A stretch of DNA of 64,000 nt, from NCBI RefSeq assembly GCF_024543085.1, contig NZ_JANHNZ010000002.1:248001-312000 (forward strand), written 5' to 3'. The translations under genes and the position numbers were made by a program. Origin of the DNA: Granulicatella seriolae. GTDB taxonomy: Bacteria; Bacillota; Bacilli; Lactobacillales; Aerococcaceae. Below the pieces are notes generated by a model. The model saw only the letters and a program-made list of their open reading frames with translations, was not told the DNA's origin and searched no databases. Positions 63,047 to 64,000 of this stretch are shown piece by piece (position 1 is the first letter of the stretch; each line of letters starts with the position of its first letter).

Positions 63047-64000
63047 TTATTCCACTAATAAACGCTCATCTTTGCGTTTTTCACGTTCTAGATGTTCCAT
63101 GACAAATTGATCCAACAAGTGATTCACTTGGTCTACAGATTCTGCTTCATTAATGGCCACCTTTGTTTTAGAGGCACGAGGGACTCCTTTTAGGTAGTAG
63201 CCTGCTAATTTACGGAATTCTTTGGTGGCTACCTTTTCACCTTTTAGGCTAGCCAAGCGTTGCAAATGTAATTTTGCAATATCAATTTTTTCTGGTACGG
63301 TATTCGGTTCTAGTAAATCACCAGTTTCTAAATAGTGGGTTGTTTGTTTAATCATCCAAGGGTTAGCTAAGGCAGCTCGTCCAATCATAACACCATCAAC
63401 ACCTGATATGTCAATCATTCGTTTAGCATCTTCTGCACTTTTAACGTCACCATTTCCAATTAGTGGAATACGTTTTAGGTTGCGTTTGACTTCGCCTAGG
63501 ATTTCCCAATCGGCTTTTCCGTCATACATTTGCACTCTGGTACGACCATGCATGGCAACGGCACTTGCCCCTGCTCGCTCAGCTGCCAAGGCATTCTCAA
63601 CGGCATAAAGGTGTTCATGGTCCCAGCCTGTTCTCATCTTAACCGTGACTGGTTTATCGACCGCGTCCACCACTGCCGCAACCATCTCGTAGACCTTATT
63701 AGGATCTAGTAACCATTTGGCACCAGCTTCTGCTTTGATGACCTTGTTGACAGGGCAGCCCATATTGATGTCAATAATAGCCGCTTCAGTCGTTTCAGCA
63801 ACATATTTAGCTGCTTCTACCAAGGTTTCACGGCTTCCACCCATGATTTGAACACTCAAAGGAAACTCGTTGGGTTCGATATGCAGCATATGTAAGGTTT
63901 TCTCATTACGGAACTGAATTCCCTTGTCGCTAATCATCTCGCAAACAACCAAGCCAGCCCCAAACTCTTTTACGGTCACGCGAAATGCCGAATTACTAAT
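63047..64000 (-). CDS. dusB: tRNA-dihydrouridine synthase, N-terminus off the window
   Basis: The frame is open to the right edge ([21 protein letters not shown] at the visible start, in which the first residues of the mature protein are missing), so the start is beyond base 64000. The FMN-binding region has [10 protein letters not shown] with the catalytic Cys, [10 protein letters not shown] and [11 protein letters not shown]. The enzyme reduces uridine in tRNA with NADPH. A GTG at 63979 is an internal codon and not the start. The C-terminus is intact and ends 80 bases before lysS. Confidence 0.92.
   Translation of the reverse strand: MSNSAFRVTVKEFGAGLVVCEMISDKGIQFRNEKTLHMLHIEPNEFPLSVQIMGGSRETLVEAAKYVAETTEAAIIDINMGCPVNKVIKAEAGAKWLLDPNKVYEMVAAVVDAVDKPVTVKMRTGWDHEHLYAVENALAAERAGASAVAMHGRTRVQMYDGKADWEILGEVKRNLKRIPLIGNGDVKSAEDAKRMIDISGVDGVMIGRAALANPWMIKQTTHYLETGDLLEPNTVPEKIDIAKLHLQRLASLKGEKVATKEFRKLAGYYLKGVPRASKTKVAINEAESVDQVNHLLDQFVMEHLEREKRKDERLLVE

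Noticed and set aside
63979-63981. GTG as the start of dusB
   Set aside because: The frame continues to the right edge with SNSAFR, which is conserved DusB sequence. The true start is off the window.

Overview
The window reads as a low-GC Gram-positive chromosome of the order Lactobacillales. It carries the long S10-spc-alpha ribosomal block with no map gene between adk and infA, an alpha-glycerophosphate oxidase (GlpO) glycerol operon, a streptococcal/enterococcal-type potABCD operon behind an XRE-cupin regulator, an Rgg regulator, and strong AGGAGG ribosome-binding sites. Carnobacteriaceae, Enterococcaceae or Aerococcaceae would all fit; I cannot name the genus. Nearly every gene lies on the minus strand. 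Only a small peptide gene and a broken ABC transporter near 59.3-61.1 kb lie on the plus strand.

Layout. 1-8.8 kb: a giant secreted RHS/YD-repeat protein whose C-terminus lies off the left edge, behind a small membrane protein and a class B sortase. 9-17.8 kb: a glycerol island (GlpF, GlpO, GlpK, an Mga-like regulator, a flavin oxidoreductase lacking the usual active-site cysteine, glycerol dehydrogenase) with two catabolite-repression-like sites. 18.1-22.6 kb: polyamine uptake operon and regulator. 22.8-26.4 kb: a MATE exporter behind what looks like a transcription attenuator, an aldo-keto reductase, and a membrane-anchored metalloprotease resembling anthrax lethal-factor-like zincins. 26.9-44.6 kb: truA, the ECF transporter module ecfT-A2-A1, and the complete ribosomal block from rplQ back to rpsJ with secY, adk, infA and rpoA. 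45.2-52.3 kb: a flotillin, a racemase-like protein and the str operon (rpsL, rpsG, fusA, tuf). 52.6-58.3 kb: a 5-oxoprolinase operon combining pxpA, pxpB and pxpC with biotin carboxylase, biotin carrier protein and an NRAMP-like transporter that lacks the metal-binding motifs. 58.4-61.1 kb: an rgg gene, a 45-residue peptide gene and a decayed ABC transporter. 61.4-64 kb: lysS and a dusB cut by the right edge.

The most striking non-coding signal is a family of structured palindromic repeats in the gaps: five full copies, two partial 5' copies in tandem with full ones, and two internally deleted derivatives. Each full copy has a core with four predicted helices, at least two of which show compensatory base changes between copies. 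In the best copies the core is closed by long arms that match each other almost perfectly yet differ in sequence from copy to copy. There is no transposase in the window. I could not identify the family; it may be a mobile palindromic element, a structured RNA, or both.
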